A stretch of DNA of 64,000 nt from an uncultured Flavobacteriales bacterium (GCA_937139155.1 CAKZPI010000026.1:58388-122387), one strand, 5' to 3'. Numbered from the stretch's first letter, positions 1-9,483 are shown. Made by a program: numbers and translations. Notes: generated by a model from the sequence alone, not told the origin.

Positions 1-1209
1 CCTAATATTCCAAAAATCTAGAAGGTTTACGGAGGTTTGAGGATGGTTGGCGGTACCTAATTGTAGTATGGTTGGCACGAAGGTCCAAAGGCAAGCCAAA
101 CCAAGAGTGAAAATAAAAGTGTAAGCTATGATTTGTGACCTTTGAAGCCCCATTCTTCGAAAGCTATCGCCCAAAATAACAAAGGGTTTCAAGGGTTTAT
201 CCTTGGTGAAACGGGTGGCCTTAATGGGCTGAAGGAAAAAATTCATTTCCCCTGGATTCTCAAGGCTTTTGTATACCCGCCTTGGATACCAAACAAAATA
301 AAAAATCACAAAGGCCAGAGAAAGCAAAATGGTAAAGGCCAATAAGTACCAGGGAACATCCGTGTGCCTGGTTATAAATCCCTCGATAAATCCAGAAAAG
401 ACCAAACATGGCATAAGCCCGAGCATAATGATTAGCCCTTTTCTACCAGACACCCGAAAGGCATCTAAGCGCCCCAGGGTGCCGGGGAATAAAATGCCCC
501 TTGCCAATTCAAAGCCCGCTGTTCCGGCAAGAATTATCGAAAAGATCTCAATGGTTCCGTGCTGCCAAATGGTAAGTACGGAGGTCCAGCCAACATCTTG
601 TTGAAAGAAAAAGGTTTGAAAAGTACCCACCATGATTCCGTTAACCATCATGATAACAAAGCTTCCTACGCCCGCTAAAAGTCCCATCAAGAAAACTCGA
701 AGGCTTACCAATAAATTATTCAGGGTTACTTTAAAGAAGAGATCAAACTCTCCTACAGTTTTATAAACCTGCATGGGGTCACCTTCCTCTATATACCTTA
801 AGGTTTTGTTTACATATCCGTCTCCTAATATGGTTCGGGCAAACTCTGGGTCGTGGATTTGAGAAAATATCCCAGCCAGCACAAAAAACATGAATACCAG
901 GAAAGAAAATAAGAATGACCTTCTTGAATGGTACATGATTAGGGGCAGGTCCGTTTTCCAGAATTTTGTCAATTGAGAAAACCTACTCTTTTGCCCTTTG
1001 TGGATTCTCAGGGATATCATTTGAACCAAGCCGTTCAAATAATGCCTTACTTGCCGATTCGGATAATGGGTTCTTGCAAAGGATAAATCATCCAGCAAAT
1101 CAATATAATATGCAGATAATTTTGGGGGAGGAATATCTCCTTTTGAAAAATCATTTTCAAAGGCTTCCCATTTCTCCCTATTTTGCCGGATGAAATCGCT
1201 CTCTTTCAA
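1..1209 (-). CDS. SpoIIM/DUF95-family integral membrane protein (3' end outside window)
   Basis: Reading the minus strand from a TTG at 1209 gives an uninterrupted frame of 403 codons to the window edge. It begins MKESDFIRQNREKW, the usual opening of Bacteroidota 'stage II sporulation protein M' homologues, and continues with a soluble helical N-terminus (about residues 1-95). Several hydrophobic segments follow, including SFLFSFLVFMFFVLAG and a glycine-rich segment near GFELARGILFPG typical of the family. These proteins are not sporulation factors in this phylum; their role is unknown. The divergent neighbour encodes an RDD membrane protein, the standard pairing in this phylum. No ATG lies in frame upstream, so the TTG start is preferred. 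The gene is incomplete at its 3' end only because the window ends. Confidence 0.85.
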   Translation of the reverse strand, partial: MKESDFIRQNREKWEAFENDFSKGDIPPPKLSAYYIDLLDDLSFARTHYPNRQVRHYLNGLVQMISLRIHKGQKSRFSQLTKFWKTDLPLIMYHSRRSFLFSFLVFMFFVLAGIFSQIHDPEFARTILGDGYVNKTLRYIEEGDPMQVYKTVGEFDLFFKVTLNNLLVSLRVFLMGLLAGVGSFVIMMVNGIMVGTFQTFFFQQDVGWTSVLTIWQHGTIEIFSIILAGTAGFELARGILFPGTLGRLDAFRVSGRKGLIIMLGLMPCLVFSGFIEGFITRHTDVPWYLLAFTILLSLAFVIFYFVWYPRRVYKSLENPGEMNFFLQPIKATRFTKDKPLKPFVILGDSFRRMGLQRSQIIAYTFIFTLGLACLWTFVPTILQLGTANHPQTSVNLLDFWNIR

Positions 1210-1248
1210 AAAATATATTTTGAAAGCACAAGAAAAGAATTTTTTAAG

Positions 1249-1974
1249 ATGCGGAGGCTAGAATTTGAAAATACTCAGGGAATAAGTTTACAGTACGAGC
1301 TAGCCTCAGGCGGGGAACGTTTTTTAGCATGGCTGATTGATGTTGTGACCATGTATCTCTCTATATTAATCATGATTTTTCTGGTTGATAACATCTTTCG
1401 AATAAATGAGGAGTACCTTTACTTTCTTGTAGTTGTGCCCATTCTTTTTTTCTACACCCTTTGCATGGAAATTTTTAACGACGGAAAAAGCTTGGGAAAA
1501 TTGGCCTTAGGTTTAAAAGTGATCCGTGTAGACGGACTATCTACCCGACCCTATGATTATTTCATGCGATGGATGTTTAGATGGCTGGATATTTATGCCA
1601 GTTCAGGCGCCTTTGCCATTTTAACCATTTCAGCCACACCAAGGAGCCAAAGGCTTGGGGATTTACTGGCAGACACCACGGTAATTCGCACCCGCAATTC
1701 AAGAATTCCCCTTCGTTGGATAGATAAACTTGCCAAGCTAAGCACCCATAAGGTCAAATTTCCTGAAGTTGAAAAACTGAATGAAGAACAGGTTTTAATG
1801 GCCAGAACCACCATTCATAGATACCTTCAATATTCAAATCCAGGAAACCGTAAGGCCTTAGACGAGGTTTACGATCACTTAATTCACCTTGTTTCTGCTG
1901 ATCCGAAGAAGAACAAAAACAAGCTTAAATTCATACGAGAGGTGATCAAAGATTACATTGCAATTACGCGCTAG
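1249..1974 (+). CDS. RDD family membrane protein
   Basis: 241 residues from the ATG at 1249. An earlier in-frame start at 1183 would run into the divergent gene, and MRRLEFENTQGISLQYELA is the normal family opening. The RDD domain covers about residues 10-140, with hydrophobic helices (WLIDVVTMYLSILIMIFL and FLVVVPILFFYTLCMEIF) and the motif SLGKLALGLKVIRVDG. A polar C-terminal tail of about 90 residues follows. RDD proteins are small inner-membrane proteins of uncertain role, some linked to transport. The stop codon TAG overlaps the stop of the converging rluA-like gene through the shared tetranucleotide CTAG (1971-1974). Confidence 0.9.
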   Translation: MRRLEFENTQGISLQYELASGGERFLAWLIDVVTMYLSILIMIFLVDNIFRINEEYLYFLVVVPILFFYTLCMEIFNDGKSLGKLALGLKVIRVDGLSTRPYDYFMRWMFRWLDIYASSGAFAILTISATPRSQRLGDLLADTTVIRTRNSRIPLRWIDKLAKLSTHKVKFPEVEKLNEEQVLMARTTIHRYLQYSNPGNRKALDEVYDHLIHLVSADPKKNKNKLKFIREVIKDYIAITR

Positions 1975-2654
1975 GAAACCCTTTGGCAATCTCGCCAAAT
2001 CACATCCTTGTCAGGAGGAGGCGCCGCGATTTTAATCCACTCATTTTTTATAGGATGCTCGAATTCAAGGTACCTAGCATGTAAATGAATGCTTTGGTCT
2101 CGGTTCGGACGATCAAACCCGTACTTCACATCCCCTTTAATTGGGCAATCTATGCTTGAAAGCTGAACTCGAATTTGGTGGTGCCTTCCGGTTTTTGGTT
2201 TCACTTCTAGGAGTACAAAAGTTTTCAGCTTTTTCTTCAAAGAATAGCTGAGTTCGGAGCGTAGGTAGCCATCGACCTCTTCTGTTTTAGCGAAGGATTT
2301 GTTTTTTTCTTGGTTCTTTTTCAGGAAATGAACCAGGGTGTCAGCAGGATTTGGGGGCGTGTTTTTTACCACAGCCCAATACGTTTTTTCAACCTTTCTA
2401 TCGTGAAAAAGACTGTTCATTCGGCTTAAACCTTTGGAGGTTTTGGCAAACAAAACCACTCCAGAAACGGGTCGGTCAATCCGGTGAATCAAGCCAATAA
2501 AGGCCTTGGGCTTATCATATTTCTTTTCCAAAAATTCCCGTACTTGATCTAGTAAGGGCTTGTCTCCGGTTCGATCGCCTTGCACCAAATCTCCGGGTAA
2601 TTTATTGACGGCAATTAAATGATTGTCTTCGTAGAGAACTCGAGATTTATCCAT
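1971..2654 (-). CDS. RluA-family RNA pseudouridine synthase
   Basis: 227 residues, a single catalytic domain without an S4 RNA-binding domain. The active-site motif HRIDRPVSG places the catalytic aspartate at residue 60 (family consensus HRLDxxTSG). The motif KPKTGRHHQIRVQL near residue 150 is the conserved substrate-binding stretch. The family isomerises specific uridines in rRNA or tRNA to pseudouridine; which position is modified cannot be told from sequence. It ends at a stop shared with the convergent RDD gene and starts 2 bp after panB stops, so it is probably cotranscribed with panB. Confidence 0.93.
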   Translation of the reverse strand: MDKSRVLYEDNHLIAVNKLPGDLVQGDRTGDKPLLDQVREFLEKKYDKPKAFIGLIHRIDRPVSGVVLFAKTSKGLSRMNSLFHDRKVEKTYWAVVKNTPPNPADTLVHFLKKNQEKNKSFAKTEEVDGYLRSELSYSLKKKLKTFVLLEVKPKTGRHHQIRVQLSSIDCPIKGDVKYGFDRPNRDQSIHLHARYLEFEHPIKNEWIKIAAPPPDKDVIWRDCQRVS

Positions 2655-2656
2655 GC

Positions 2657-3478
2657 TTAGTACGATTCCTGGTCGTTTGGAAAGTCCTTGTTTTTAACAT
2701 CACGCACATAGGTTTGTACAGCACCTTGAATGTCTTCGAAAAGGTTAAGGTACCTCCTCAAAAATCGAGGGGAAAACTCTTGGTTCAACCCGAGCATATC
2801 ATGCAATACCAATACTTGTCCGTCAACCCCAGCACCGGCACCAATTCCAATAACCGGAATGGTCAAGGACTGAGCCACTTCTTCTGCCAATTTTGCTGGA
2901 ACCTTTTCTAAAACGATGGCAAAGCAACCCGCCTCTTCTAGTAATTTGGCATCTTCTCGTAGTTTCTCAGCCTCTTCTTCTTCCCGAGCACGTACGGTAT
3001 AGGTTCCGAATTTATAGATGCTTTGAGGGGTAAGGCCTAGATGTCCCATTACCGGGATACCGGCGGTTAAAATTCTTCTTATCGACTCAATGATTTCTTC
3101 TCCTCCTTCTAGTTTCACCGCATGTCCACCTGACTCCTTCATAATTCGAATGGCTGAAGAAAGGGCTTCTTTAGAGTTTCCCTGGTAGGAGCCGAAAGGA
3201 AGGTCAACCACAACCAAAGAGCGGTCTACTGCCCGGATTACCGAGGAGGCATGGTAGATCATTTGATCTAAGGTAATGGGCAAGGTGGTTTCATGCCCGG
3301 CCATTACATTACTGGCAGAATCACCAACAAGAATTACATCAATTCCAGATTCATCAATGATTTTGGCAAGGGTAAAATCATACGCCGTAAGCATTGAAAT
3401 CTTCTCACCAAGTCTTTTCATTTCTTGGAGAGAGTTGGTGGTTACCTTTTTAAAATTCTTTTTACGATGGGTTGACAT
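2657..3478 (-). CDS. panB: 3-methyl-2-oxobutanoate hydroxymethyltransferase
   Basis: 273 residues, the usual PanB length. It transfers a hydroxymethyl group from 5,10-methylene-THF to alpha-ketoisovalerate to make ketopantoate, the first step towards pantothenate and CoA. Seen directly: [13 protein letters not shown], the metal-binding region [41 protein letters not shown], and the C-terminal signature [18 protein letters not shown]. The gene lies between an RluA-like synthase (2 bp downstream) and a secreted coiled-coil protein gene (4 bp upstream), so the three probably form one transcript. No other pan gene is in the window. Confidence 0.97.
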   Translation of the reverse strand: MSTHRKKNFKKVTTNSLQEMKRLGEKISMLTAYDFTLAKIIDESGIDVILVGDSASNVMAGHETTLPITLDQMIYHASSVIRAVDRSLVVVDLPFGSYQGNSKEALSSAIRIMKESGGHAVKLEGGEEIIESIRRILTAGIPVMGHLGLTPQSIYKFGTYTVRAREEEEAEKLREDAKLLEEAGCFAIVLEKVPAKLAEEVAQSLTIPVIGIGAGAGVDGQVLVLHDMLGLNQEFSPRFLRRYLNLFEDIQGAVQTYVRDVKNKDFPNDQESY

Positions 3479-3482
3479 GGTC

Positions 3483-4772
3483 TTATTTTTCAGTTTTACT
3501 GGGCATGAAATTACTTTTAGGAAGGCTTCCTTCCCAAATGGTTTCGGGTTCCACTTCGAGGGTTTGGTTTGACCAAAACGAGATTTCCTCTTCAGGTTCT
3601 TCTTCTAAAATTTTGGTAGACACCGGCTCATCGCCCTTTTTATCTCTGCTTCTTTTCTCTCGTCTATACTCTGCCAATTTTATTTCTGATTCTTGGGTAT
3701 AATTTAAGAACCGAAGGGTGAGCTCTTCAAGGCTCTTCCTCAATTTAGCATTTTCTCCTTCCAAGCTTTGCACATCATTGCTCAGCCTTTGATTGGCGTC
3801 GATTAGGTTTTGAACCGTTTCTCGAAGGTAACTACTTAGTTCAGGATCAACTCCCCTACCACCTTTCTCCAACTGTTCTTTAAAGGCTAACTTATCTTCA
3901 TTGGCTTTTGAAAGCTGTTTTTCAAGGTTTTGAATAATGGTTTCAAGTTCATTTATTTTTCCGGCGGCTCCTCCAGCCGTATACTCTGAAATCACGGCCC
4001 TTTGATCGGCAATTTGATTTCTCAGCCTAATGTTTTCCTCGGTTAGTTCCTTAACCATTTGAGCGTAATTCCTTCCTTCGAGACTTGTAAATTCTTCGGC
4101 ATCCCGGGTTGAATTCACCCTAAAATAATCCACTCTCGCGCGGGTATTTGGTCCTATGAAAATTCCAAAATTTCCGCTGAAAAGCTCATGCGCTGAGAAG
4201 GATGTCAGGTACTTCTCATTGATGTAAACATCATATTCCCCATTTTGGGTTTTCACCTCAAGGATATTTTCTTTTCCCGGACCATTCAATAAATAAGTTC
4301 TTTCCCAGCCATCATCGTCACCATCAGGAGTTAGATATCTATATCCATTTCCGTCAATGGCTTTGATTCGGTAATCTTTTGACCGATTGAATTCAATGAT
4401 TAAGCCCTCTTGTCCATTATCGCTAGCCATGAGAATCACTCCCAAGCTTTGGTTTTTATTGGCCGGACCCATTTTCATGGAAGTTTTTAAATGGAATTCC
4501 TCAACCTTATTTGGCCATTGGGCCATGATGGCGTAGGGGGTCACCGGATTGGTGCGGGTAATGTAATAATCGCCATTATCTACCACGAAAACATTCTCAG
4601 TACTTCTAACCTCTGGCCAGGTTTTGGAAGGAGCATCAAATTCTTCTACCAACACCGGCACATTAAAATTGATGAAAACCCTCTGCTGACCCATTCCCGT
4701 AAAGGAAACCAACAAGCAAAAAAACAGGGCATATACGCCCTTTGCTGATTTGTAGAAATCTCTTTTGAACAT
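3483..4772 (-). CDS. secreted protein with LamG/DUF1080-like domain and coiled coil
   Basis: 429 residues. An N-terminal signal peptide (about residues 1-28, ending TGMGQQ) is followed by a beta-rich domain (about 35-220). Motifs such as [39 protein letters not shown] and [18 protein letters not shown] resemble the concanavalin-like fold of DUF1080/family-16-like proteins. Residues about 235-385 form a heptad-rich coiled coil ([19 protein letters not shown]). The tail is acidic. Binding of a glycan or the cell wall is plausible but not shown. A -7 box TAGCTTTG ends exactly 4 nt before the ATG, so this gene has its own promoter and may be leaderless. Confidence 0.72.
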   Translation of the reverse strand: MFKRDFYKSAKGVYALFFCLLVSFTGMGQQRVFINFNVPVLVEEFDAPSKTWPEVRSTENVFVVDNGDYYITRTNPVTPYAIMAQWPNKVEEFHLKTSMKMGPANKNQSLGVILMASDNGQEGLIIEFNRSKDYRIKAIDGNGYRYLTPDGDDDGWERTYLLNGPGKENILEVKTQNGEYDVYINEKYLTSFSAHELFSGNFGIFIGPNTRARVDYFRVNSTRDAEEFTSLEGRNYAQMVKELTEENIRLRNQIADQRAVISEYTAGGAAGKINELETIIQNLEKQLSKANEDKLAFKEQLEKGGRGVDPELSSYLRETVQNLIDANQRLSNDVQSLEGENAKLRKSLEELTLRFLNYTQESEIKLAEYRREKRSRDKKGDEPVSTKILEEEPEEEISFWSNQTLEVEPETIWEGSLPKSNFMPSKTEK

Positions 4773-4776
4773 AGAA

Positions 4777-4801
4777 CAAAGCTACAATTTTCCTACTTTT
4801 G
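4777..4801. promoter_or_regulatory. back-to-back TAnnTTTG promoters
   Basis: Two Bacteroidota -7 boxes face away from each other. TAGCTTTG on the minus strand (4777-4784) lies 4 nt from the ATG at 4772. TACTTTTG on the plus strand (4794-4801) lies 7 nt from the ATG at 4809. No convincing -33 TTTG is found at the standard spacing for the rightward one (a TTTG sits at 4764-4767, 26 nt away). Confidence 0.65.
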
Positions 4802-4808
4802 CAGGCCT

Positions 4809-5861
4809 ATGAAAAAATCACTTCTTGCCGGTTTATTTTTATCCGGATTATTGCTTGCTTGTTCAACGGATGTTGACGTGAACGCCCCCTATGAAGATGT
4901 AACAGTAATTTTCGGATTGCTTGATGCTTCAGATACCGCCCAATACATTAAGGTTAATAAGGCCTTTTTGGGTGAAGACGACGCCTTAATAATGGCTTCA
5001 GAAGAAGACTCATTATACTATGCAGAAGGGTCTTTAACCGTTGAATTGGTAGAAATAATCAATGGCAATGAAGTTAAGACCATTGCGCTTACGCGGGATG
5101 AAAGCATTGAAAAGGATCCGGGAGTTTTCGCAAACCCTAACCAGGTTTTGTTTAAAACCACCGAAGCCTTGAATGAGAATGCTAGATACGCATTAAGGGT
5201 AGTAAAAAATGGTCCGGATGCCATTACCTCTACCGCTGAGACTCAATTGGTTCAAGATTTCAATTTTCTTAGTCCCTTGAACAACCCTTCCTATAAATTC
5301 AACTTCACCAATCGTTTTTCCGCAGCATCCATTCCCTTTCAAACTGCTGAAAATGGCCGAAGATATGAGTGTACCATTCGTTTCCATTACGTAGAAGAAA
5401 ACCGGGCCAACCGGAATGACACCATTGAGAAATTCATTGAATGGACATTAGACCCATTTGAAGCAGATGATTTAGGTGGAGGAAGAGAAAGGAGCTTCAG
5501 CTTTCCGGGTTCAAGTTTCTATAAGGTGGTAGCAAACAGAATACAGCCAGACCTAACCGTTTGGAGGCACCCCAAAAAAGTTGATGTAATAATAGATGTC
5601 GCTGGCGACGAGTTCAGCACCTACCTTGACCTAAATGGTCCGAGTTCAACCATTGCACAAGACAAACCCGAATTTAGCAATATTGATAATGGGGTTGGCT
5701 TGTTCTCAAGCAGGTTTCAAAAAGTTAGAGAAGGAATCGCAATTACGGGCCCGAGCCAGGATTCTTTACAATGCAGCGAAGCTACCCAAGGCTTAAGCTT
5801 TGTAACCTATGAGGTAATCCCTGCAAGCAATCAAGTTGACACCATCTTCACCTGTCAATAA
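4809..5861 (+). CDS. lipoprotein of unknown function (DUF4249-like context)
   Basis: 350 residues with a lipoprotein signal peptide; the lipobox LLLAC puts the acylated cysteine at residue 18, so it should be an outer- or inner-membrane lipoprotein. The rest is beta-rich with no catalytic motif that I recognise. The opening APYEDVTVIFGLLDASD and the pattern of paired strands recall Bacteroidota lipoproteins such as DUF4249, but the similarity is too weak to assign. It is transcribed alone: own -7 box at 4794, divergent neighbour, and a hairpin plus terminator after the stop. Confidence 0.75.
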   Translation: MKKSLLAGLFLSGLLLACSTDVDVNAPYEDVTVIFGLLDASDTAQYIKVNKAFLGEDDALIMASEEDSLYYAEGSLTVELVEIINGNEVKTIALTRDESIEKDPGVFANPNQVLFKTTEALNENARYALRVVKNGPDAITSTAETQLVQDFNFLSPLNNPSYKFNFTNRFSAASIPFQTAENGRRYECTIRFHYVEENRANRNDTIEKFIEWTLDPFEADDLGGGRERSFSFPGSSFYKVVANRIQPDLTVWRHPKKVDVIIDVAGDEFSTYLDLNGPSSTIAQDKPEFSNIDNGVGLFSSRFQKVREGIAITGPSQDSLQCSEATQGLSFVTYEVIPASNQVDTIFTCQ

Positions 5862-5871
5862 GTCAGAAATA

Positions 5872-5911
5872 TTGTCAGGAAAATCTTGAGCACTTCGAGA
5901 AATCCTGACAA
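5872..5911. promoter_or_regulatory. 40-nt inverted repeat upstream of dnaK
   Basis: TTGTCAGGA (5872-5880) is perfectly repeated in inverted form as TCCTGACAA (5903-5911). Inside, TCTTG (5884-5888) pairs with CGAGA (5896-5900) around a 7-nt loop, so the whole can fold as a long hairpin with a small internal loop. It is followed by an A-run, not a T-run, so it is not a standard terminator. It could be an operator for the heat-shock gene dnaK 100 bp downstream or an RNA stabiliser at the 3' end of the lipoprotein gene. Confidence 0.6.
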
Positions 5912-5934
5912 AGGGTAAAAAAAAATAGAAATTT

Positions 5935-5978
5935 TCCGCTTGGCATGGTCATTGACCTAAGTCAGGCGGATTTTTTTT
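5935..5978 (+). terminator. rho-independent terminator before dnaK
   Basis: TCCGCTTG (5935-5942) pairs with CAGGCGGA (5963-5970), an 8-bp stem with one G-U pair, followed by eight T (5971-5978). The 20-nt loop is long and contains the small palindrome GGTCATTGACC (5947-5957). The same loop holds GG-N10-GA, one base from a sigma-54 core (GG-N10-GC), so this stretch could alternatively be part of the dnaK promoter. Confidence 0.55.
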
Positions 5979-6011
5979 GAAACGAATTAGCCAAATTTAG
6001 AATACATTATT

Positions 6012-7928
6012 ATGAGTAAGATTATTGGAATTGATTTGGGTACAACCAACTCTTGCGTTGCGGTGATGGAAGGAAACGAACCTACCGTAATCACCAATGC
6101 CGAAGGGAAACGTACCACCCCCTCCATTGTAGCTTTTATTGAAGATGGAGAACGAAAAATTGGAGACCCTGCCAAGCGTCAGGCCATTACAAACCCTGAA
6201 AAAACCATCGCTTCTATCAAGCGTTTCATGGGTGAGTCTTTTAACAATGTGAGTAAGGAAGTAAAAAGGGTTTCTTACAAAGTTGTGAAGGGTGAAAACA
6301 ATACCCCTCGGGTAGAAATTGACGGAAGAAAATATACCCCACAAGAAATTTCTGCCATGGTTCTTCAGAAAATGAAGAAAACCGCAGAAGACTATTTAGG
6401 AACTGAAGTAACGGAGGCGGTAATTACCGTTCCTGCGTATTTCAACGACTCTCAACGTCAGGCTACCAAGGAAGCAGGTGAAATTGCCGGATTGAAAGTT
6501 CGAAGAATCATCAACGAACCAACTGCCGCGGCCCTCGCTTACGGTCTTGACAAAAAATCACAAGACGTTACCGTTGCCGTGTATGACCTTGGTGGTGGTA
6601 CTTTTGACATCTCCATCCTTGAACTGGGCGACGGTGTATTTGAAGTAAAGTCAACCAATGGTGATACCCACCTAGGGGGTGACGATTTTGACCAAGTAAT
6701 CATTGATTGGTTGGCCGAAGAATTTAAAAAGGACGAAGACATTGACCTTCGTAATGACCCTATGGCCCTTCAACGTTTGAAGGAAGCTGCTGAAAAGGCC
6801 AAGATTGAATTGAGTTCAAGCTCTTCAACGGAAATCAACCTTCCATATGTAACCGCCACGGCCTCCGGACCAAAGCACTTGGTTCGTAACCTTAGTCGTA
6901 GCAAGTTTGAACAATTGGCCGATGAATTAATTCAGCGCTCAATCAATCCTTGCAAAAAAGCCCTTTCAGATGCCGGACTTTCATCCTCTGACATTGACGA
7001 GGTTATTCTTGTAGGTGGATCTACTCGTATTCCTGCCATTCAAGAAGTGGTAGAGAAGTTCTTCGGAAAGTCTCCTTCAAAAGGAGTTAACCCTGACGAG
7101 GTTGTTGCCATTGGTGCAGCCATTCAAGGGGGTGTTCTTACCGGAGAAGTTAAAGATGTACTTCTACTTGACGTAACCCCACTTTCATTAGGTATCGAAA
7201 CCATGGGCGGTGTAATGACTAAATTGATTGAGGCCAATACCACCATCCCATCTAAAAAGTCTGAGACCTTCTCTACGGCTGCTGACAACCAGCCTTCGGT
7301 AGAAATTCACGTTCTTCAAGGTGAACGTCCAATGGCTAAAGACAACAAAACCATTGGTAGATTCCACCTTGACGGAATTCCACCAGCACCAAGAGGAGTG
7401 CCTCAAATTGAAGTTTCTTTTGACATTGATGCCAATGGTCTTCTGAAAGTTTCTGCTAAGGATAAAGCCACTGGCAAGGAGCAACACATCCGTATTGAGG
7501 CTTCATCTGGCCTGACTGAAGATGAAATCCAGAAAATGAAGCAGGAGGCCGAAGCAAATGCTGAAGCCGATAAGAAAGTGAAAGAAGAGGCTGAGAAAGT
7601 GAACGCTGCAGATAGCATGATCTTCCAGACTGAAAAGCAACTTTCTGAATATGGAGACAAATTGTCGGACGACAAAAAGGCTCCCATTGAATCAGCTCTT
7701 GCCGAATTGAAAAAAGCCCATGAGTCTAAAGACCTTGCCCAAATTGACGCGGCCATGGAGAAAATCAATGAAGCATGGAAAAATGCCTCAGAGGAAATGT
7801 ACAAAGCCAGCCAAGATGCTCAAGCTCAAGGTGGTGATGATCAAACCGCTCAAGGCGGAGAAGAGGCCAAGTCTGATGATGACGTAACCGACGTAGAGTT
7901 TGAAGAGGTAGAAGAGGATAAGAAATAA
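6012..7928 (+). CDS. dnaK: molecular chaperone DnaK (Hsp70)
   Basis: 638 residues, full length. ATP-dependent cytoplasmic chaperone that binds hydrophobic peptides with DnaJ and GrpE. The nucleotide-binding domain opens with [14 protein letters not shown] and contains [17 protein letters not shown], the signature [14 protein letters not shown] and [14 protein letters not shown]. The linker [16 protein letters not shown] leads to the substrate-binding domain, and the C-terminus ends in the acidic tail [17 protein letters not shown]. dnaJ and grpE are not adjacent. No TAnnTTTG box is visible in the 33 nt between the preceding terminator and the ATG, so expression probably uses a different promoter type (see the inverted repeat at 5872). 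Confidence 0.99.
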   Translation: MSKIIGIDLGTTNSCVAVMEGNEPTVITNAEGKRTTPSIVAFIEDGERKIGDPAKRQAITNPEKTIASIKRFMGESFNNVSKEVKRVSYKVVKGENNTPRVEIDGRKYTPQEISAMVLQKMKKTAEDYLGTEVTEAVITVPAYFNDSQRQATKEAGEIAGLKVRRIINEPTAAALAYGLDKKSQDVTVAVYDLGGGTFDISILELGDGVFEVKSTNGDTHLGGDDFDQVIIDWLAEEFKKDEDIDLRNDPMALQRLKEAAEKAKIELSSSSSTEINLPYVTATASGPKHLVRNLSRSKFEQLADELIQRSINPCKKALSDAGLSSSDIDEVILVGGSTRIPAIQEVVEKFFGKSPSKGVNPDEVVAIGAAIQGGVLTGEVKDVLLLDVTPLSLGIETMGGVMTKLIEANTTIPSKKSETFSTAADNQPSVEIHVLQGERPMAKDNKTIGRFHLDGIPPAPRGVPQIEVSFDIDANGLLKVSAKDKATGKEQHIRIEASSGLTEDEIQKMKQEAEANAEADKKVKEEAEKVNAADSMIFQTEKQLSEYGDKLSDDKKAPIESALAELKKAHESKDLAQIDAAMEKINEAWKNASEEMYKASQDAQAQGGDDQTAQGGEEAKSDDDVTDVEFEEVEEDKK

Positions 7929-7953
7929 TCCCTTCACCCACTCTATATATAAC

Positions 7954-7988
7954 AAAGCCATCTCGGGTTTCCGGGGTGGCTTTTTTTA
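7954..7988 (+). terminator. dnaK rho-independent terminator
   Basis: AAAGCCATCTCGG pairs with CCGGGGTGGCTTT around a GTTT loop, a 13-bp stem with two G-U pairs, followed by a T-run. It starts 26 bp after the dnaK stop. Its sequence closely matches the terminator of the peroxiredoxin gene at 22602. Confidence 0.9.
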
Positions 7989-8015
7989 TTCCTCCTAGGT
8001 GGAAAGAATCGAGGG

Positions 8016-8870
8016 TATGAGGGTGACTAGTGACTAGTGACTAGTAAATAGCTGAAAATGATAGATTTAACTACATAAACAGCAGACAGCTAAATGCCAA
8101 CCGCCGCTTGGGAACTGGGTAATAGGAAATAGGTAATAGGAACTAGGAAATAGGAGTCTTGAGCCTGGCAGAAATTACCGTATCAACAGCTAAACAACTT
8201 AACAGGAGTGAATGGTGACTAGTGACTGGATGTGCTGGAAATAAGCATTTTAACACCTGAATCAGCATATGGATTTTGAGGTACTAGGAAATAGGAACTG
8301 GGTAATAGGAATTTTGATTCTGCCTGAAATTAACCATCTAAACGACTCAACAACTAAACAATTCCATCAACCATAAACTCTCAACCATCAACTCTGAGTG
8401 ATTAGTGACTGGAATTTTGCTAGAAACAATAAGCTTTCCGTCAGTTGAGCGGGAATCGGGAATCGGGAATCGGGAATTGGCCCTAGACTCAGACCGGAGC
8501 GTCAGGGGATTGGTACTAGGAATTTTGACTCTGCCTGAAATTAATCATCTCAACAACTAAACAACTAAACGACTCAACAGGAGTGACTAGTGACTAGTGA
8601 CTAGTGACTGGATGTGCTGGAAATAAGCATTTTAACACCTGAATCAGCATGTGGATTTTGAGGTACTAGGAAATAAGAACTGGGTAATAGGAACTGGGTA
8701 ATAGGAACTGGGTAATAGGAATTTTGATTCTGTCTGAAATTAATCATCTAAACGACTCAACAACTAAACAATTCCATCAACCATAAACTCTCAACCATCA
8801 ACTCTGAGTGACTGGTGACTAGGTTAATGACCTGAATATAAACTCCTTAACAACTAAACCATCCCCAAAA
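8016..8870. repeat. modular heptamer/octamer repeat array, left block
   Basis: About 850 bp without a gene, made of degenerate short tandem tracts in a fixed order: GTGACTA (period 7, e.g. four units at 8583-8610), a 40-60 nt linker, G(A/T)A(A/C)T(A/G)G (period 7, e.g. six units at 8112-8153) or CGGGAAT (period 7, four units at 8450-8477), a second linker of type TTGATTCTGCCTGAAATTAA, then AACTAAAC/GACTCAAC (period 8), then CATCAAC/CATAAAC/TCTCAAC (period 7) ending TCTGAGT, after which the cycle restarts. One roughly 200-bp cycle beginning AACAGGAGTG occurs at 8202 and 8576 and again at 9207. All tracts have the same orientation. It begins shortly after the dnaK terminator. Confidence 0.9.
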
Positions 8871-9000
8871 TGGTATTGAAGAAAATCTTGAATAATGCAT
8901 GTTCTTAATTAATTTTTTCCGACATAAAATTAATAAGGATTACTCTTAATTAATATTTATTCTATTTTCTTAACTTAGAGCCATCCTAATTCATGAAACC

Positions 9001-9174
9001 ATGAAAAACTTTAAGGCGGGAAACTATGTTAGTCAGGGGAGTTTTAAAAGTTTTATTCCTGAAGAAATAAATCGAGAATGGAGCCTTGATAATCTGGAGG
9101 TAATAGATTTATTAATAGGAAATAGGAATCATGAGCCTGACAGAAATTCTTCGCCTAAGCGTCTCAACAACTAA
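9001..9174 (+). pseudogene. fic gene fragment truncated by repeat array
   Basis: ATG at 9001 opens MKNFKAGNYVSQGSFKSFIP and continues EEINREWSLDNLEVIDLL, a close match to the N-terminus of Bacteroidota Fic-family proteins (typically MKxFKAGTYxxQGYYKSFxPxxINRxWxIDDMEVxxLL). From about 9111 the frame runs into the repeat tract AATAGGAAATAGGAAT and stops at 9172-9174. The helical region, the HPFxxGNGR AMPylation motif and the rest of a roughly 350-residue protein are absent. The AT-rich 120 bp upstream (8881-9000), with CTTAATTAA at 8904 and 8945, looks like the original promoter region of this gene. Confidence 0.8.
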
Positions 9175-9478
9175 ACGACTCAACAACTAAACACCTAAAC
9201 GACCCAACAGGAGTGACTAGTGACTAGTGACTGGATGTACTGGAAATAAGCATTTTAACACCTGAATCAGCATGTGGTTTTTGAGGTACTAGGAAATAGG
9301 AAATAGGAACTGGGTAATAGGAACTGGGTACTAGGAGTCTTGAGCCTGACAGAAATTACCGTATCAACAACTCAACGCCTAAACCTCTCAACAACTCAAC
9401 AATTCCATCAACTATAAACCATCAACTATAAACCATCAACTCTCAACTATAAACCCTCAACCATCAACTCTGAGTGAT
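9111..9478. repeat. modular heptamer/octamer repeat array, middle block
   Basis: Continues the same module order as the left block. It includes nine consecutive 7-mers of the form NNNCAAC or NNNAAAC at 9406-9468 (CATCAAC, TATAAAC, CATCAAC, TATAAAC, CATCAAC, TCTCAAC, TATAAAC, CCTCAAC, CATCAAC). The third copy of the AACAGGAGTG cycle starts at 9207. The block begins inside the fic remnant and ends within about 5 bp of the parE stop codon. Confidence 0.9.
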
Positions 9479-9483
9479 TGGAT

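Noticed and set aside
1183..1248. Longer N-terminus for the RDD protein.
   Set aside because: It would overlap the start of the divergent SpoIIM-like gene, and the added residues do not match the family.
7403..7804. Long antisense frame of 133 codons inside dnaK.
   Set aside because: It is a shadow of the conserved dnaK coding frame; composition is serine/alanine/phenylalanine-rich as expected from the opposite strand.
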